From Ditylenchus dipsaci (Eukaryota; Nematoda; Chromadorea; Rhabditida; Anguinidae): a stretch of DNA of 64,000 nt. Each line of letters begins with the position of its first letter. Position 1 is the first letter of the stretch. The stretch is taken from contig SADC01000025.1 in the NCBI GenBank assembly GCA_004194705.1, forward strand, positions 186,001 to 250,000. The letters are read 5' to 3'. The notes under the pieces are model-generated. The model did not search any database and had not been told where the DNA came from. It was given only the letters and a program-made list of their open reading frames with translations. Position numbers and translations under genes: made by a program. Below are positions 22,932-34,418 of the stretch, piece by piece.

Positions 22932-23077
22932 TCAGTAGTCCAATGGAAGTTTAGTACTCCAAAAATACGTTACTAATCCAATCAGAATTTAGTAGCCCAA
23001 TAGATTTTTAGTAGTCCAATGGAATTTTCATAGTCCAAAGGTAATTTAGTACTCCAAAGGTATTTTAACAGTCCAAT
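22932..23077. repeat. Degenerate TAGTNNCCAATNG tandem array
   Basis: TTTAGTAGTCCAATGG-like units recur about seven times at 20-24 base spacing. Directly after it (about 23078-23190) is a further GTCTAAGG hairpin copy. Confidence 0.5.
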
Positions 23078-23499
23078 ATATGTGAGTGTGTGCGCACCTG
23101 TCTCCCTTTTGGGGCGCAGCTGGCTTAAGAGTTAGAGATGCACTTACCTTAGACATGATTCTGAGGAGTATTCTTGATCATAAAATGCATTTAGAAGGTT
23201 TTTTTTGTCACAACCCAAGTTGAAAAACATAATGAAGAAACAGACAAAAATATCAAAAAAAACTTCAAATAGTATTGTTGTTCCCTCCCCTATACTGCCC
23301 TTATTCCCTTTTTATTTATTTTATTTCCCTTTCCCCCTAACGGCAATTTTTGTTCGAAAAATATATTCTGTTCGGTTTTTTGAGAATATTCTAGAATATT
23401 TTTGAAAATATTTTAACCTGTAAGTTTCACATACCTGGTTCAACCACACATGACGTTTGTTGAAATCTAAATCAAACAATGTATGATTGGTTGTTTCAG

Positions 23500-26400
23500 A
23501 AATGGACGGATCATAGACTGGCTTGGGTGCCTGCCGCTTATGGTAATTATTTATAGCACAAAAATCGCTTCACTTTGCCTAAAGAAAATTATATTACAGT
23601 GAAAACTCGATTTAACGAATTTTAAGGAACCGGCTAAAAAGTTTCGTTAAATCGAGTTTTCGTCTTATAGAGTTGCACGTTCTTAGGTTTTTTTAATTTG
23701 CGTTAAATAGAATTTTTGAAACTTTATTATCCTGTAACAAACAATCAGCTTCAACGAACAATCGAAGAGCAGGGGCAAAGTAACTTAAAAGATTTTCCTG
23801 TTTCAATTTCTTCACTCTTTCTATGGCCAGCAAGTCATCCACTTTATCGCACAGAAGCTAAATCGTAGGATTGGCGTTTGCATACGCTCATCTCTGAAGA
23901 ATCCTACAAGCTTCGGCTGCTACAATTCCGGCTCTTCTTCGATTTCCATCACTTCAGAATCACTGAAAAATAGGGTCGTTGGAAACTGTACAAATTGCTT
24001 CTTCAAATCCAGAGGGAAAATTCGCCGTTTCTTACTCAGAGCACTCATTTCTAAAACAAAATATTTTATGTGTCGTCAGCGAGGAGTGATGAAAACCAGC
24101 AAGAATCCAAGATAATGTGAAAAAGTGATTTAATCACGACAAACATAACGTTTGTGAAATTCTCTCCATGCCAAAAACATTGATACCGTATTCTCTCTAA
24201 TAATCCCACTGTCGGATTATTTTTCAATCTCCGAAAAATCTCGAAATTGTCAATGAAAAATGGCCTTAACTCTGAAATCCTAGTCAAAAAATTGGGGGGT
24301 GGGATTATTAGAGATGTGGGATTATTAGAGCGAATACGGTAAATATGAATTTTTAGACGATTTTGTGGATTTTCGCTAAATCAAGTGTCGACTTTTCCAG
24401 TAGGGACCGCCAAAACCTTTCGTTAAATCGAGTTTCGTTGTATCGAGTTTTATTTTACTCTAATTTAGTGAAATCCAACCAAATCGATACTTAAGTTTCA
24501 TTAAATCGAGTTTTGACTGTAATCCAAGCTCATTCAAACCAAGAAATTTTCACAAAATCTAGTTTTTCAGGGAATGTTACAATGCTCCACATTCCGGGTG
24601 AACTGATCTGGTCACTTAACAATAAGTAAAATTCAAAAATTTTTAGCTAAATTTTCAGGCTACCAGACATAATTTTGTACAATAAGTGAATAGTTTACAT
24701 CAATAATTTCCGTACATAAAAAGCCAATTCAGCGCTCACGGAAGTCCAGCCATAGCCTCGGTCACCAAAGCGGATGTGTACTCGAACGGAATGTGGTGTG
24801 GGAGCCACCGGTGATCTACAACTCCATGTGTCGCATAGACACAAAATGGTGGGATTTGATCAAATAAATAGAAGTTGATTTTTGTGTTAATATATTTCAG
24901 GTTCCCATACGATGAGCAATTTTGTGATATGAAGTTTGGTTCCTGGACATATGGTGGTTTTGAGTTGGATATGGTTCATGTTAGTGAATTTTTGGGTAGA
25001 ATACATAGAAGATAATAAAAATTCAGTTGGACACAGGTACGTTCAATCCAAGCTTGTAAATCTATACGAGCGAAAAATTATTCCTCGATCAAGGATGTAT
25101 AGCATGCTCACTTTCACCAATTGAACTGCCTAGACTGCTATTGGGATGTTTTTGACTTGCCATATTTCTTCCTGAAAAAACTCATAATGCTTTATTTTTG
25201 AAAACTTTGAACATCTGAAATTGGTAATAGGCATCTGGAGTCCTCATATCAAAAATTAAGGAGAGTTTATTTTGACATCAAACATTTTATGTAATAACTA
25301 AATAAACGACAAAATTATTTATTTCAAAAATTATTTGATCTGAATTGCAAAACCCAGGTGCATAAGTACCTTGAAATTTTCTAAAGAGTCTAAATCAAAA
25401 AATCAAAATTAGGAAAAATTTTATAATGGCCTGTTCAGATACAGTCAAGTCTCGATTTAACGAAGCCCCGATTTAACGAAACTCTTGATTTAACGAACCT
25501 TTTTTTGGTGGCTATTTGGCCACCGATTAAATAAAATGACTAAAATAAGCTCTCGATTTAACGAAACCTTCGATTTAACGAACATTTTTGGCGGTCCCCA
25601 GGGGTTCGTTAAATCGAGACTTGACTGTACTGAGAGTGGGAGTGAGAGTAAGGGGGTGTTCACAAAGCACCTACTCCCACTCTCACTCTCGGTGTTCACA
25701 ATGCTTTTTTTACTTTTGCGTAAAACTAATTAAATTATTTTTTAAATTTGTTCATAATATCATAGATTGCGACCAGATATTATGAAAATGTAAATTTTAA
25801 CAAGTAAAAATAGCTGAAGTAGTTTGAGGCATCAATCGTCTCCTTTTCTTTTGAACTAGGTTGAGGACGAAGACATGAAAGACGGGGACGCCATGACAAT
25901 TCTCTGGAAATGGATAGCTCACGCAATTCACCACAACCAGCTGTATCCAACGTTCAAAATTTTCCTTTACCTTTACGCAGAAGGTGTTGAGAACGATGTT
26001 TCAGACGCATCGAAAACCGTAAACACACTGACTGTTGAGTTCCTTCTGTTGCCTCAATCAGTTTATTGGATTCAGGCGTTGCGAAAGGATGGCAGCTTCA
26101 CTCTCTTGGAGGTAAAGAAGATATAAGAATGATTTAGACAACCATGAATCCTGGTTTGGATAGGGAGAAATGAATTAAGTACTGAGAACATAAAATAATG
26201 TTGAAAAGTGTGTTTATTATATTCTTCTATTATTTATTATTCTGTGTCTATTATAGAAATTTTAGGAGACATTATAACGATCCAACGAGCAATCGTTTGT
26301 CGTAATTTACAATATTATGAACAAATTCAAAAAGTAAAATATTAAAATGAAAATATAAAAAGTAAAATATTAGTTAAATGCAAAATAGAAAAATGCATTG

Positions 26401-29400
26401 TGAACACGTGAGAGTGGGACTGAGAGTAAGGGGTGTTCACAATGACAACTTACTCTCACTCTCAGTATGTGAACAGGCCATAAGAAAAGAATGTGAAAAG
26501 AGCATGACTTTAAATTCTTATTTATCGCAGGCATCCTTAGGCCCGACTCACTGAATATATTGAAAATTACGCCTGACCATCCCGTGCACATGACCGAAAG
26601 GAGCGCCTAAACTATTTTTGGCCCTAGTATACAATTATTTAATATTTTGCTTAGGTCCACCAGCTTTTTTTACAAATTTCCACCAAAAACTTTTTCAAAT
26701 TTTTGGACAATCAAAACTTTCCATTGCAATATGAGAAAAAAAATTAAAGATTGACTAATTTTGCATAAAAAACCGAGTAGAATGAGTACGACTGCCATTG
26801 GATGGATACGAATTGTGATTGGATACATTTTTTTTAAACTTGCGCCTTTTGGTGCTCAGTCTAAGACACACGTTTGATGCCGTCCTAACATACGCTGGGC
26901 GGTTGCAGTATAGAATCATCCCCCCCCACGGGAGTGATCAGATCGAGGAGATAACATCCTATTCGTGTTTCTCGGCCCTGATTTCATGAGGAAGCCGGCT
27001 GTTTTTTAAATTCTGAGAAAAAAAAATTCGATTCACAGGGGGTATCATGGTTTTTTTAGTCAAAATTTGAAAAATTTGAATTGGCGCCTTTTGAATTTAA
27101 AAGGGATTAAGGGCTGTATGGGATGAAAAGGGAATAAAAGGAGGCCACTTTTATAGCAGAACGTTAGAAATTTAAATATCTGTATTTTTCGACGGCCCCT
27201 TCGGGGGCTTGGAGTTGAGATGCGCACACCCACATACCTTAGACACAAATCACTCGAAAGTGACTCTGGATGCAGGAAAAGCATGCATACCAGAGTTTAT
27301 TCATGCGGTAGGCCGCAGTGTTCAAACTATGTTCAACATCTTCTTGTTAGTGGCCCCCTTTTATTCTCTCCCCTCCCTATACAGCCCTTAATCCGACAAA
27401 ATATATTTTTTTCATATTACATTATTTATTGCATTTTTGTAGTTTTTTGTAGATTTCTCTATTACACCTTGCGTTTTACCTGTTTTTGTTAATATTTATA
27501 CCAATGACAAGCTCTAAAAGCATATTTAAAGTAGTGGATTAGCTTAGTTACACGACATAATTTGGAAAAATATATGTTGTCGCGCGACAAAATAGTTTTT
27601 CTCTTATTTTGTTGCGCGACGATGTAGATTGTATTTTTAGATTTGTAGATCGTATTTTGTCCGGTTGCCGCTGGCCTACTCTTGTCTAAGCCTGAAGCCT
27701 AAGTTAAAAAAAAGTTAATAAAACATGCAAAAAACCAAAGTTTTAGAACGTGCGAATTTGAAAAAAGTGTATCCAATCACAATTTGTATCCAACTACAAT
27801 TTCAGCGATGAGTACAACAAAAAAGAGTAACTACTTTACAAGTTTTTAGAAATTTATTCTAGATGTGGTTGAGCACATATCCTATGACAATGGAACAGAG
27901 TGGAGGGTGGAACTAGGTGTTGATATAAGTGAGTACCAGGAGTCTGTAGAATGTGAGCACCACAATTGAGGACGAATTATTCAATAAACACATTATTTTA
28001 AGTTGATCTGTTGTCAGTTGTTGGAACCCGGCATGTGAGTTTGTAACAAACCAATTTGCAATGAGAATCGGTGCTCTGAAGTCAAAAATTCTCTTATTTC
28101 TCTTATTCGCAAAGTTTTTGTCAAACTATTACCCATCGTGTAAGGAGGTTCAAATTGCAGTTAATTGGAGGTTGGGGAGATCGTGGTTTCATTTAGCGAA
28201 GTGGGTGTCGGATATAGTGGCTCCAATGGAGCGTATAGACATAGTATAAATTCATAGATTAACACAAATATTTAGGAAAAGAGATATCCCTGCTGCGACT
28301 ACCCGTATGATTATTTTCAAAAAAAACAATATTAACCACGTTGGTGCATTCAGAGTTATCGACATCACCTACTACCTGAATATTCGCCGAAAAAAACTGT
28401 TTACACTATTAATTGATGTTCCCTGTATCGGCATCGCAACCTTAACCTCTTTTGTGTTCTACCTACCAAGTGAATCACACAACAAAATCAACCTCTGGTT
28501 TGTGAGACTAAAATTTAAACAAGTACCGTGGTGATCATGAAAAAGTTTCAGCATCTCTATTCTTGTCTCCTTGACTGTATTTTCTTGTTGCTGGTTAGAT
28601 AAAATAGATGTTCATTAATTTACTGAAAACTTTAGATCGAAATAGTACCACCAACAAGCATAGGTATAAAACATGTGAGTTATAAAAATTCTCACTACTC
28701 AAACAAAGCGTTTTAGTCACCCCACTGATCGGAAAGTATTTGGTATTCACAATGTTCATGGTGACCATGTCCGTTCTTTTGGTAGGTTTCCCATATTCAC
28801 TCGAATTTCCAGTTGTTACTCAAGTACATTTTAGACTGTGATAGTGCAGAATATCCACTACAGGTGGAAATCGATTAAAAAAAATCAAACATTAGTATGC
28901 TTTCAACCAGGAAATTTTTGATCTGGTATATACAAAACTTTATCTAAAATCACACAAAAATTAAAATGATTATGTTTTGGTGATAGGAGAATTAGCTTTT
29001 TTACCATGGCGCACCTAAAATCAGACTATCACACAAAAATTTTTATCCATAATTCAGAAGTGCCTACCCCATGCCCAAGTATGTGCGTCAAATTTTTATC
29101 CATTTCCTCGGCAACTATATTTTGATATACCGGAGACCTGGTTTACCATTTAAAAGCAGAAAGCTAGATACAAGGCAAGTTTTGTTACATTTCGTTAAAC
29201 AGTCGACTTCACTCATAGCGGCCGCTCTTATATAAAAGCCAATAGATTTCTAACAACCATGAGATTCTTTGTAAGAGAGTGAACCCCTCCATAGTGGCCA
29301 GCTTGATCCGGTACTCGGGCTGACCACCCATGGACGGAGTCGACTGTAAATAGTTTTGATAGTTTAAAAGTTTTAGAAACTGCCCACATTAGATGCAATA

Positions 29401-30710
29401 AAAGCATTGGATAACCACTTCAAGCAGTGTGCACATAATGAAGAGGGAGATTCTGAAGAGCATTTTGAGCCTGAAGCAGGGTAAGCTGAATTCTCATGTT
29501 TTTTTAATCTGTAAAATAGTGCTTTAGTAACAATATCGAGGAACAAGACTTATTTTCTCAACGAAAACAAGTTCACAACCTTTCTTTTGAATTGCGAAAG
29601 AGAATTCAACAAGTTGGCTCTAACATAAGGTACATGGAGAGAACACTCAGGTTACAAAACTCTACTTTTTACGTGAATAAACTTATAATTTTAGGAAATC
29701 AAGCATGACGAAGATGTATGTGTCGTGATAAATACCAAATTAACGTGTAATTATAGTCTAGAATCCAAAGGTTTACGACCTTTGTGTCTACTCTATAATG
29801 AATACCGTATTATCTCTAATAAGGCCCATGGGGCCTTATTTTTTAACACCTCTTTGGAAGTGGCGCCTTATTAAAGGTGGGGTCTTATTAGACGTTACCT
29901 TTTAGGCCTAATTAGGCTTTATTTAAGGTGGGGCCTTATTTTTCAACACCTTTTAATACATAGGGCCTAATTAGAAGGTGGGGAGATCTTATTGGAGAGT
30001 GGGGCCTTATTAGAGATATAATACGGTATGTTGAAATAGCCGACAATATATATAAATAGGAATAGCAGTCCTTATAATTCTTCCCATTGGGATAAATTCT
30101 TCCCTTAGTGAAAATATACACGAGACGCAATACTGGCTACTTCTAGGCTCAAAAACCTATAAGTATTCTATACTCTATGTAAAGTTCAATATAAGTAGAC
30201 CAAGGACGAAAATCATTATAATTAGAATAAAGACAATATCCACATATTTAGAAGAATTCCTGGTTGCAGTGACGAATCCCACCCACGGGGAGTGATCAGC
30301 TGGAAGAGATAACCTCATATTCGTGTTTCTCGACCCCGATTTCATGAAAAAGCCGCGGTTTTTTGATTCTGAAAAACAATTTTTCGAACCACAGGGTGGC
30401 TATCATGGGTTCTGAACACAATCCGAATTCGTATTGAAATGATCATTAATCTAACAAAAATTTAGTTACGGGCAGATTGGCGGTAATTTTGAACTCGAAT
30501 ATCTTATGAGGATAAACAGCGAAAATGACGAAGTTTAGATTTGTAGCAATGGTGGTTGACAGACTGATGCTCATGATTTTTTCTGTAATCCACATTCAAG
30601 AATATAAGAAATGTAAAAACTTATTTCCAATTAGTTTAGATAACCATCCTTATTGGGACATTGTATGCAACGGTCTGTTTAAATGTAAGAAAAGAAGATT
30701 GATAACTTAA
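23500..30710 (+). CDS. Nicotinic acetylcholine receptor subunit, alpha-type (5' end missing)
   Basis: This is a pentameric Cys-loop cation channel subunit of the plasma membrane. Exons read: 23500-23542 ([13 protein letters not shown]), 24571-24610 ([13 protein letters not shown]), 24659-24685 (LPDIILYN), 24733-24848 ([17 protein letters not shown]), 24901-24995 ([19 protein letters not shown]), 27863-27952 ([12 protein letters not shown]), 28276-28304 (KRYPCCDYP), 28354-28497 (TM1, [18 protein letters not shown]), 28552-28593 (TM2), 28636-28663, 28717-28781 (TM3, [14 protein letters not shown]), 28813-28837, 29058-29140 ([13 protein letters not shown]), 29377-29480 and 29528 onward (cytoplasmic loop), and 30520 onward (TM4, [16 protein letters not shown]). 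The Cys-loop pair (C in SMC and C in QFC) and the vicinal CC typical of alpha subunits are both present. Single-base losses near 24790, 28580 and 28780 break the frame, and the join before 28276 is unclear. No signal peptide exon was found upstream. Confidence 0.85.
23597..24519. mobile_element. CAGTC-family element in receptor intron
   Basis: TA-flanked; CAGTGAAAACTCGATTTAAC at the left and ATCGAGTTTTGACTG at the right. Inner CGTTAAATCGAG copies and a CCGTATTC hairpin (24186-24339) lie within. It fills most of the intron between receptor exons 23500-23542 and 24571-24610. Confidence 0.65.
24186..24339. mobile_element. CCGTATTT-family hairpin, inner arm ATAATCCCAC
   Basis: TA on both sides; CCGTATTCTCTCTAATAATC at the left, GGATTATTAGAGCGAATACGG at the right less one base. 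It is nested in the 23597-24519 element. Confidence 0.7.
25442..25627. mobile_element. CAGTC-family hairpin, inner arm TTAACGAAGCCC
   Basis: TA-flanked; CAGTCAAGTCTCGATTTAAC and its mirror GTTAAATCGAGACTTGACTG, with further CGATTTAACGAA pairs inside. About 186 bases, in the large receptor intron 24996-27862. Confidence 0.75.
25630..26480. mobile_element. Inverted-repeat element enclosing an exon-like frame
   Basis: GAGAGTGGGAGTGAGAGTAA and GTGTTCACAATGC at the left are mirrored by GCATTGTGAACACGTGAGAG and ACTCTCACTCTCAG at the right, and AAATTTGTTCATAATAT has its partner near 26315. Between the arms lies the exon-like frame 25860-26111. Exact ends and target duplication were not resolved. 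Confidence 0.5.
25860..26111 (+). other. Exon-like open frame of unknown family
   Basis: An 84-codon frame is bounded by an acceptor-like TTTGAACTAG and a donor-like GAG|GTAAAG. It begins [18 protein letters not shown] and contains [18 protein letters not shown]. It does not match any part of the nicotinic receptor, in whose intron it lies. Its position inside inverted arms suggests a captured exon. Function unknown. Confidence 0.35.
27195..27345. repeat. GTCTAAGG hairpin repeat, reverse copy
   Basis: Read on the minus strand it shows the shared order: AACATAG..., GCATACCAGAG partner, GAGTCACTTTCGAGTG, GTCTAAGGTATGTGGGTG and GCGCATCTCAACTCC. It lies in the large receptor intron. Confidence 0.65.
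29199..29348. mobile_element. Divergent CAGTC-type hairpin in receptor intron
   Basis: ACAGTCGACTTCACTCATAG at the left, and CCATGGACGGAGTCGACTGT at the right. The inner parts are only weakly paired. It lies between receptor exons 29058-29140 and 29377-29480. Confidence 0.45.
29805..30026. mobile_element. CCGTATTT-family hairpin, inner arm AAGGCCCATGG
   Basis: TA-flanked; CCGTATTATCTCTAATAAGG at the left, GGCCTTATTAGAGATATAAT then ACGG at the right. Internal GGCCTTATT units repeat several times. It is in the last receptor intron. Confidence 0.75.
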
Positions 30711-30805
30711 GTGGTTCAGATATCAGCACCATCAGTCACCGACAGTAGACCACCTTTGCCTATTTCACCGCATTATTAAAATTGTTACTATTAAATGTAC
30801 CGAGA

Positions 30806-30824
30806 AATAAAACCGAATAATAAA
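30806..30824 (+). terminator. Poly(A) signals of the receptor gene
   Basis: AATAAA occurs at 30806-30811 and again at 30819-30824, about 100 bases after the last in-frame stop (30708-30710) of the TM4 exon. A CCGTATTT hairpin starts directly behind, at 30828. Confidence 0.5.
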
Positions 30825-30827
30825 GTA

Positions 30828-31042
30828 CCGTATTTTCTCTATTAATTACCCCGGGTAATTATTTTTCAACCCCTGAAAAAAAAATTTTGATTTTGAGATT
30901 TTTGGGTGCTCAACGAAAATCTGAAAAGTGGAATCAACTAAGTTCGTGGTGATTAAGAAAAGGCGAAAAACAGATTTGCAAAATAATTTTTTGAGCTGGG
31001 GGGTAATTATTAGAGAGGGGGTAATTAATAGAGAAAATACAT
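30828..31042. mobile_element. CCGTATTT-family hairpin, inner arm TTAATTACCCC
   Basis: TA at the left; CCGTATTTTCTCTATTAATT then ACCCCGGG. The right arm GGGGGTAATTAATAGAGAAA ends in a mutated AATACATTA. Confidence 0.7.
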
Positions 31043-31234
31043 TAACCCTAATAAAATTAGAAGACTTACTGAAAATAACGGAAAATTGGAAGTATTGAAA
31101 AGTTATTATTTCAATAGATGGACTTCGATGAATATTTCAACAATCGAAAATATTTAGTCTAAAGGGAGGGTGAAAGCTGTTAAGGAGATAGTTTCGACAC
31201 GAAAGGATTTATCCAAGTTTTTGTTTTTTAAATG

Positions 31235-31570
31235 CGGTTATTGAGCCCTATTTTGTCGACAACCTGATTTCGTGATCTCAGATACGCTTGTGCAGAATGA
31301 AAAGTTGGATAAGCATCATCAATAACAGAAATTCAAAAATTCTTTCAAAAAATGCCTTGAAAATTAAAATGCAATAGAAGAGTAATCATCCTTTTTTCGA
31401 TGGTTTTTTCTCTTTTTCCATATCGATTTTCAGAGCTTTTTTTTTTGAAGGAATTTAGAAATTTTGATATGCATGATGCTAACCCAACTTGTAATTCTGC
31501 ACAAGTTTATCTGAGACCACACAATCGGGTTGTCAACAAAATATGGCTCAATGACCACATTCAATGACCA
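31235..31570. repeat. Hairpin repeat with diverged arms
   Basis: GGTTATTGAGCCCTATTTTG, CGACAACCTGATTT and CTTGTGCAGAATGAAAAGTT are mirrored at 31480-31560. Arm identity is about 75-80 percent by eye. Confidence 0.55.
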
Positions 31571-31755
31571 CATTAGCGCCGAATATTTTAGTAGGACATG
31601 GACAAGTCAATAACACAATTTCCTAGCTGTCAAAACGTTCAACTGAGAAAATAAATTTTGAACACGTACAAACTAAGAATCATTTTTATAATATTTGGGC
31701 TCTAACTAAGGTTGGGACCCTAAGACAATCTCAAACGTATTCCCGAGGTAATATA

Positions 31756-32068
31756 CAGGGTGGTCTAATGTTTCTGCTTTTGTTATAACTATTTTTTAGA
31801 ACGCATTTTTCGAACAACTGTTTATACAGGTCGGCTAAGAATTTAAAAGCAATTTTTTTGGTATGTTATGTCAAAATCACGATTTTCGCTTCGTCCCCCT
31901 GTGGTTTCGGTCTTGCCTATCCAGAGGCGATCTAGATACGAGGACCAAAACCAAAAGGGGGTATATACCAGGCAAAACTCGTGATTATGACATAAAATAC
32001 CAAGAAAATTGCTTTGAATTAAAAAGTTATGACTAAAGCAAATCCGGCAGAAAAATTATACCAGCCAG
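31756..32068. mobile_element. TA-flanked hairpin MITE, CAGGGTGGTCTAAT end
   Basis: TA precedes CAGGGTGGTCTAATGTTTCT, and the right end reads AATTATACCAGCCAG then TA. The arms pair through GTTATAACT, AAGCAATTTTTTTGGTAT and ATGTCA...ATCACGA. Tc1/mariner-like by target site. Confidence 0.65.
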
Positions 32069-32305
32069 TATTTTTTTAGTACCAGTATACTCCTAGTTGT
32101 CGTAGGACAGTAGCAACGCTTTTAACACAGTAAATACTTCGCTAAAAAATAATGGAATGTTTAGCTATTTATAAGTGTTTTTCTTCAAAAGCTTACAGTT
32201 AAAACTCGATTTAACGAAACTCGGTACAACAAATATTTAGGGTTGGAACTTCCAACTTGGAAGTTCGTTCCCACCTAGGGTCTGACATTTTTCGGACACG
32301 GACAT

Positions 32306-33606
32306 AATTTCGTCGCGCCAAAATTTCGTCGCGCCCGAAATTTCGTCGCGCCCAAAATTTCGTCGCGCCAAAATTTCGTCGTGGACAAAATTTCGTCGCG
32401 CCCAAAATTTCGTCGCGCCGAAATTTCGTCGTGGACAAAATTTCGTCGCGCCCAAAATTTCGTCTCATACATTTTTTCGTTCTTAAAAATTATTTTGCAG
32501 TCTCAGTTATTATTTTCGTATACATCGACCTTATTTGGGACACGCCCATTTCCCCTCAAAGGACGTTTCCCCTCAAGGACGTTTCCCCTCAAAGGACGTT
32601 TCCCCTCAAGGACGTTTCCCCTCAAGGCCGTTTCCCCTCAAAGGACGTTTTCCCTCAAAGGACGTTTCCCCTCAAAGGACGTTTCCCCTCAAAGTTCCCT
32701 CAATTTTTTTTGCAATTTTCTTCGAGTTACCCATATCTGGAGTCGCGCAAGTGGCGCGTCAATTTTTTCGCTCTTCTTTTTTGCGCTCTGCTTTTGCACT
32801 CTCGTTTTTTAATATTTTTTTGTTCAGTTGCGCTAGCAATCGACAGCCATGAGCATCATCAAAAACGTTTTGGAGGATATTGGTGGATTTTACCGTTAAC
32901 ACGCATTTTCACCGCCGGGTCATTTCACCGCCTGTATCATTTCACCGTCGGGTCATTTCACCGCCTGTATCTGTTCATTTTTTTAAGTCCGATTTTGTAT
33001 TTATTCATTTTTCTGCGTTTTTTTTGAAAATCGATATTTACTTTAAATATAAAATTTAGCAATCTGATGGATGCTAATATAGAGCTCGTATATAAAGAGT
33101 TAGCCCTTATCCCGGACCATGTACCCCCAAAGGGTCAGGCCTTATCCCAGACCATGTACCCACAAAGGGGCTTCCTATTGAATTAGGTTGCCTGCCGAAG
33201 GCAGGCAGGTAGAAAGAGAAGAATCTGAGGGAGCTTCGAGGGAAACGTTCTTTGAGGGGAAACGGGGAAACTCCCTGTGTTTCGAACGTGTTAATCAATC
33301 AAAACCCGGTTTTACTCTTCACAAAAATAAAAATTGAGCACTGAAGAAGCAATAGAAGGTAGAACTCTACGAATAGGGTTGATGAATACGAGAATACTAA
33401 CTGAGACTGCAAAATAATTTTTAAGAACGAAAAAATGTATGGGACGAAATTTTGGGCGCGACGAAATTTTGTCCACGACGAAATTTCGGCGCGACGAAAT
33501 TTTGGGCGCGACGAAATTTTGTCCACGACGAAATTTTGGCGCGACGAAATTTTGGGCGCGACGAAATTTTGGGCGCGACGAAATTTTGGCGCGACGAAAT
33601 TATGTC
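32306..33606. repeat. Element with GCGCGACGAAATTTTG arrays at both ends
   Basis: About ten units of AAATTTCGTCGCGCC at 32306-32466 face about ten units of GGCGCGACGAAATTTTG at 33440-33606. Sequence just inside (TTTTTCGTTCTTAAAAATTA and AGTCTCAGTTA) is mirrored as well. Frames reading through these arrays in several registers are periodicity artefacts. Confidence 0.8.
32545..32700. repeat. Minisatellite, unit CCCCTCAAAGGACGTTT
   Basis: Nine units of 16-17 bases. A short reverse-oriented remnant (GGGAAACGTTCTTTGAGGGG) lies at 33239-33258, so this is a further nested array-armed repeat. 32905-32970 adds a small TTTCACCGCC(GGGTCA) tandem block. Confidence 0.75.
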
Positions 33607-33647
33607 ACGTACCGGACATTTTTTTACCGTCATTTTTTATAAGTTTT

Positions 33648-33815
33648 GATAGTTCTGTTTTGACAGTCTTGTCCCATATATCACAAGGATTCCTGTTTTT
33701 TAATCGAGTTTTGGCTTTTTTAGAGAAAAATATTATAGGTTTCTATAAAACGATCGGTACAATTAGAATCCTCGTGATATTTGGGACAAGACTGTCGAAA
33801 CAGAACTGTCAAAAG
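33648..33815. repeat. Hairpin repeat
   Basis: TTGATAGTTCTGTTTTGACA and GTCTTGTCCCATATATCAC are mirrored by GTGATATTTGGGACAAGAC and TGTCGAAACAGAACTGTCAA. Confidence 0.65.
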
Positions 33816-34121
33816 CTTGTAAAAATAGGTGTAAAAGAGGTCTCGAACACGGTAACTTGGCCGGTTCCTTGCATTTTGTTAAATCGAGTTACAACTGTAC
33901 TTCAATGTTTTTCAATAAAATGTCATGGAATACCATTTACCGAGCTGCAGAATGTTTTCGAAACACAACCCGACACGTGAAGCTTAAATTTATTAAGGGA
34001 ATGCCAAAAAAGTGGGACGTAAGATTTGCCATTCCTATACCTCCCCCTGCATCCCTATAACTAAAGCAACCGCTCAATTTAAACTGATACGAAAACAAGG
34101 AATGAAATATTTTTGAAGTCT

Positions 34122-34127
34122 TTTATT
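34122..34127 (-). terminator. Poly(A) signal of eL41
   Basis: AATAAA on the minus strand, about 155 bases after the eL41 stop codon. Confidence 0.6.
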
Positions 34128-34279
34128 TTCCTTTTAAAGAATTTAACAATGAAGAACAAAAACAGAGGTTCTCGGTATGGAAACGCCATCTTGATCCAGA
34201 ATTTCAATCCAAAGAATAGAACTTGCAGACAAAGCGACGGCCTTTACAGAGAAACAGAGTTTAGCAACAGGCTGGCAGG

Positions 34280-34418
34280 TCACTTCTTAGACTGACGGCG
34301 CTTTCGCTTGAGACCTAGAAGATTATGAGATCAGTAAAGGGGAAACGTCCACGATACACTACAAACACAAGTAAAACAACTTACGACGCATTCTCTTCTT
34401 ACGCCACTTGGCTCGCAT
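34280..34418 (-). CDS. RPL41: Ribosomal protein eL41 (RPL41)
   Basis: This encodes the tiny, very basic protein of the eukaryotic large ribosomal subunit that sits at the subunit bridge. On the minus strand exon 1 (34418-34385) reads MRAKWRKKRMR and breaks inside the next arginine codon at C|GTAAG. Exon 2 (34314-34280) follows CTTCTAG and gives RLKRKRRQSKK then TGA. The product is 22 residues; the usual length is 25, with a tail KMRARSK that is shortened here to QSKK. The sequence before the ATG contains a further acceptor-like TTTACAG (near 34486), so an intron in the 5' untranslated region is likely. The start codon, intron phase and match to the invariant eL41 core make this the most secure small gene in the window. 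Nothing else in the neighbourhood is ribosomal. Confidence 0.92.

Larger units (their letters stand above)
32196..33897. mobile_element. CAGTC-family element enlarged by nested repeats
   Basis: TA-flanked; CAGTTAAAACTCGATTTAAC at the left and GTTAAATCGAGTTACAACTG at the right. The interior holds the CGACGAAATTTTG arrays, a GGACGTTTCCCC array and a hairpin at 33648-33815. No transposase is recognisable. Confidence 0.65.

Noticed and set aside
25490..25699. Overlapping frames on both strands around 25490-25785
   Set aside because: They run through the CAGTC hairpin and the GAGAGTGGGAG arm; no independent coding evidence.
32211..33649. Several overlapping open frames with repeated RRNFGRDEIL or KISSRPKFR peptides
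   Set aside because: They arise because the CGACGAAATTTTG unit has no stops in several registers on both strands; no splice or start evidence.
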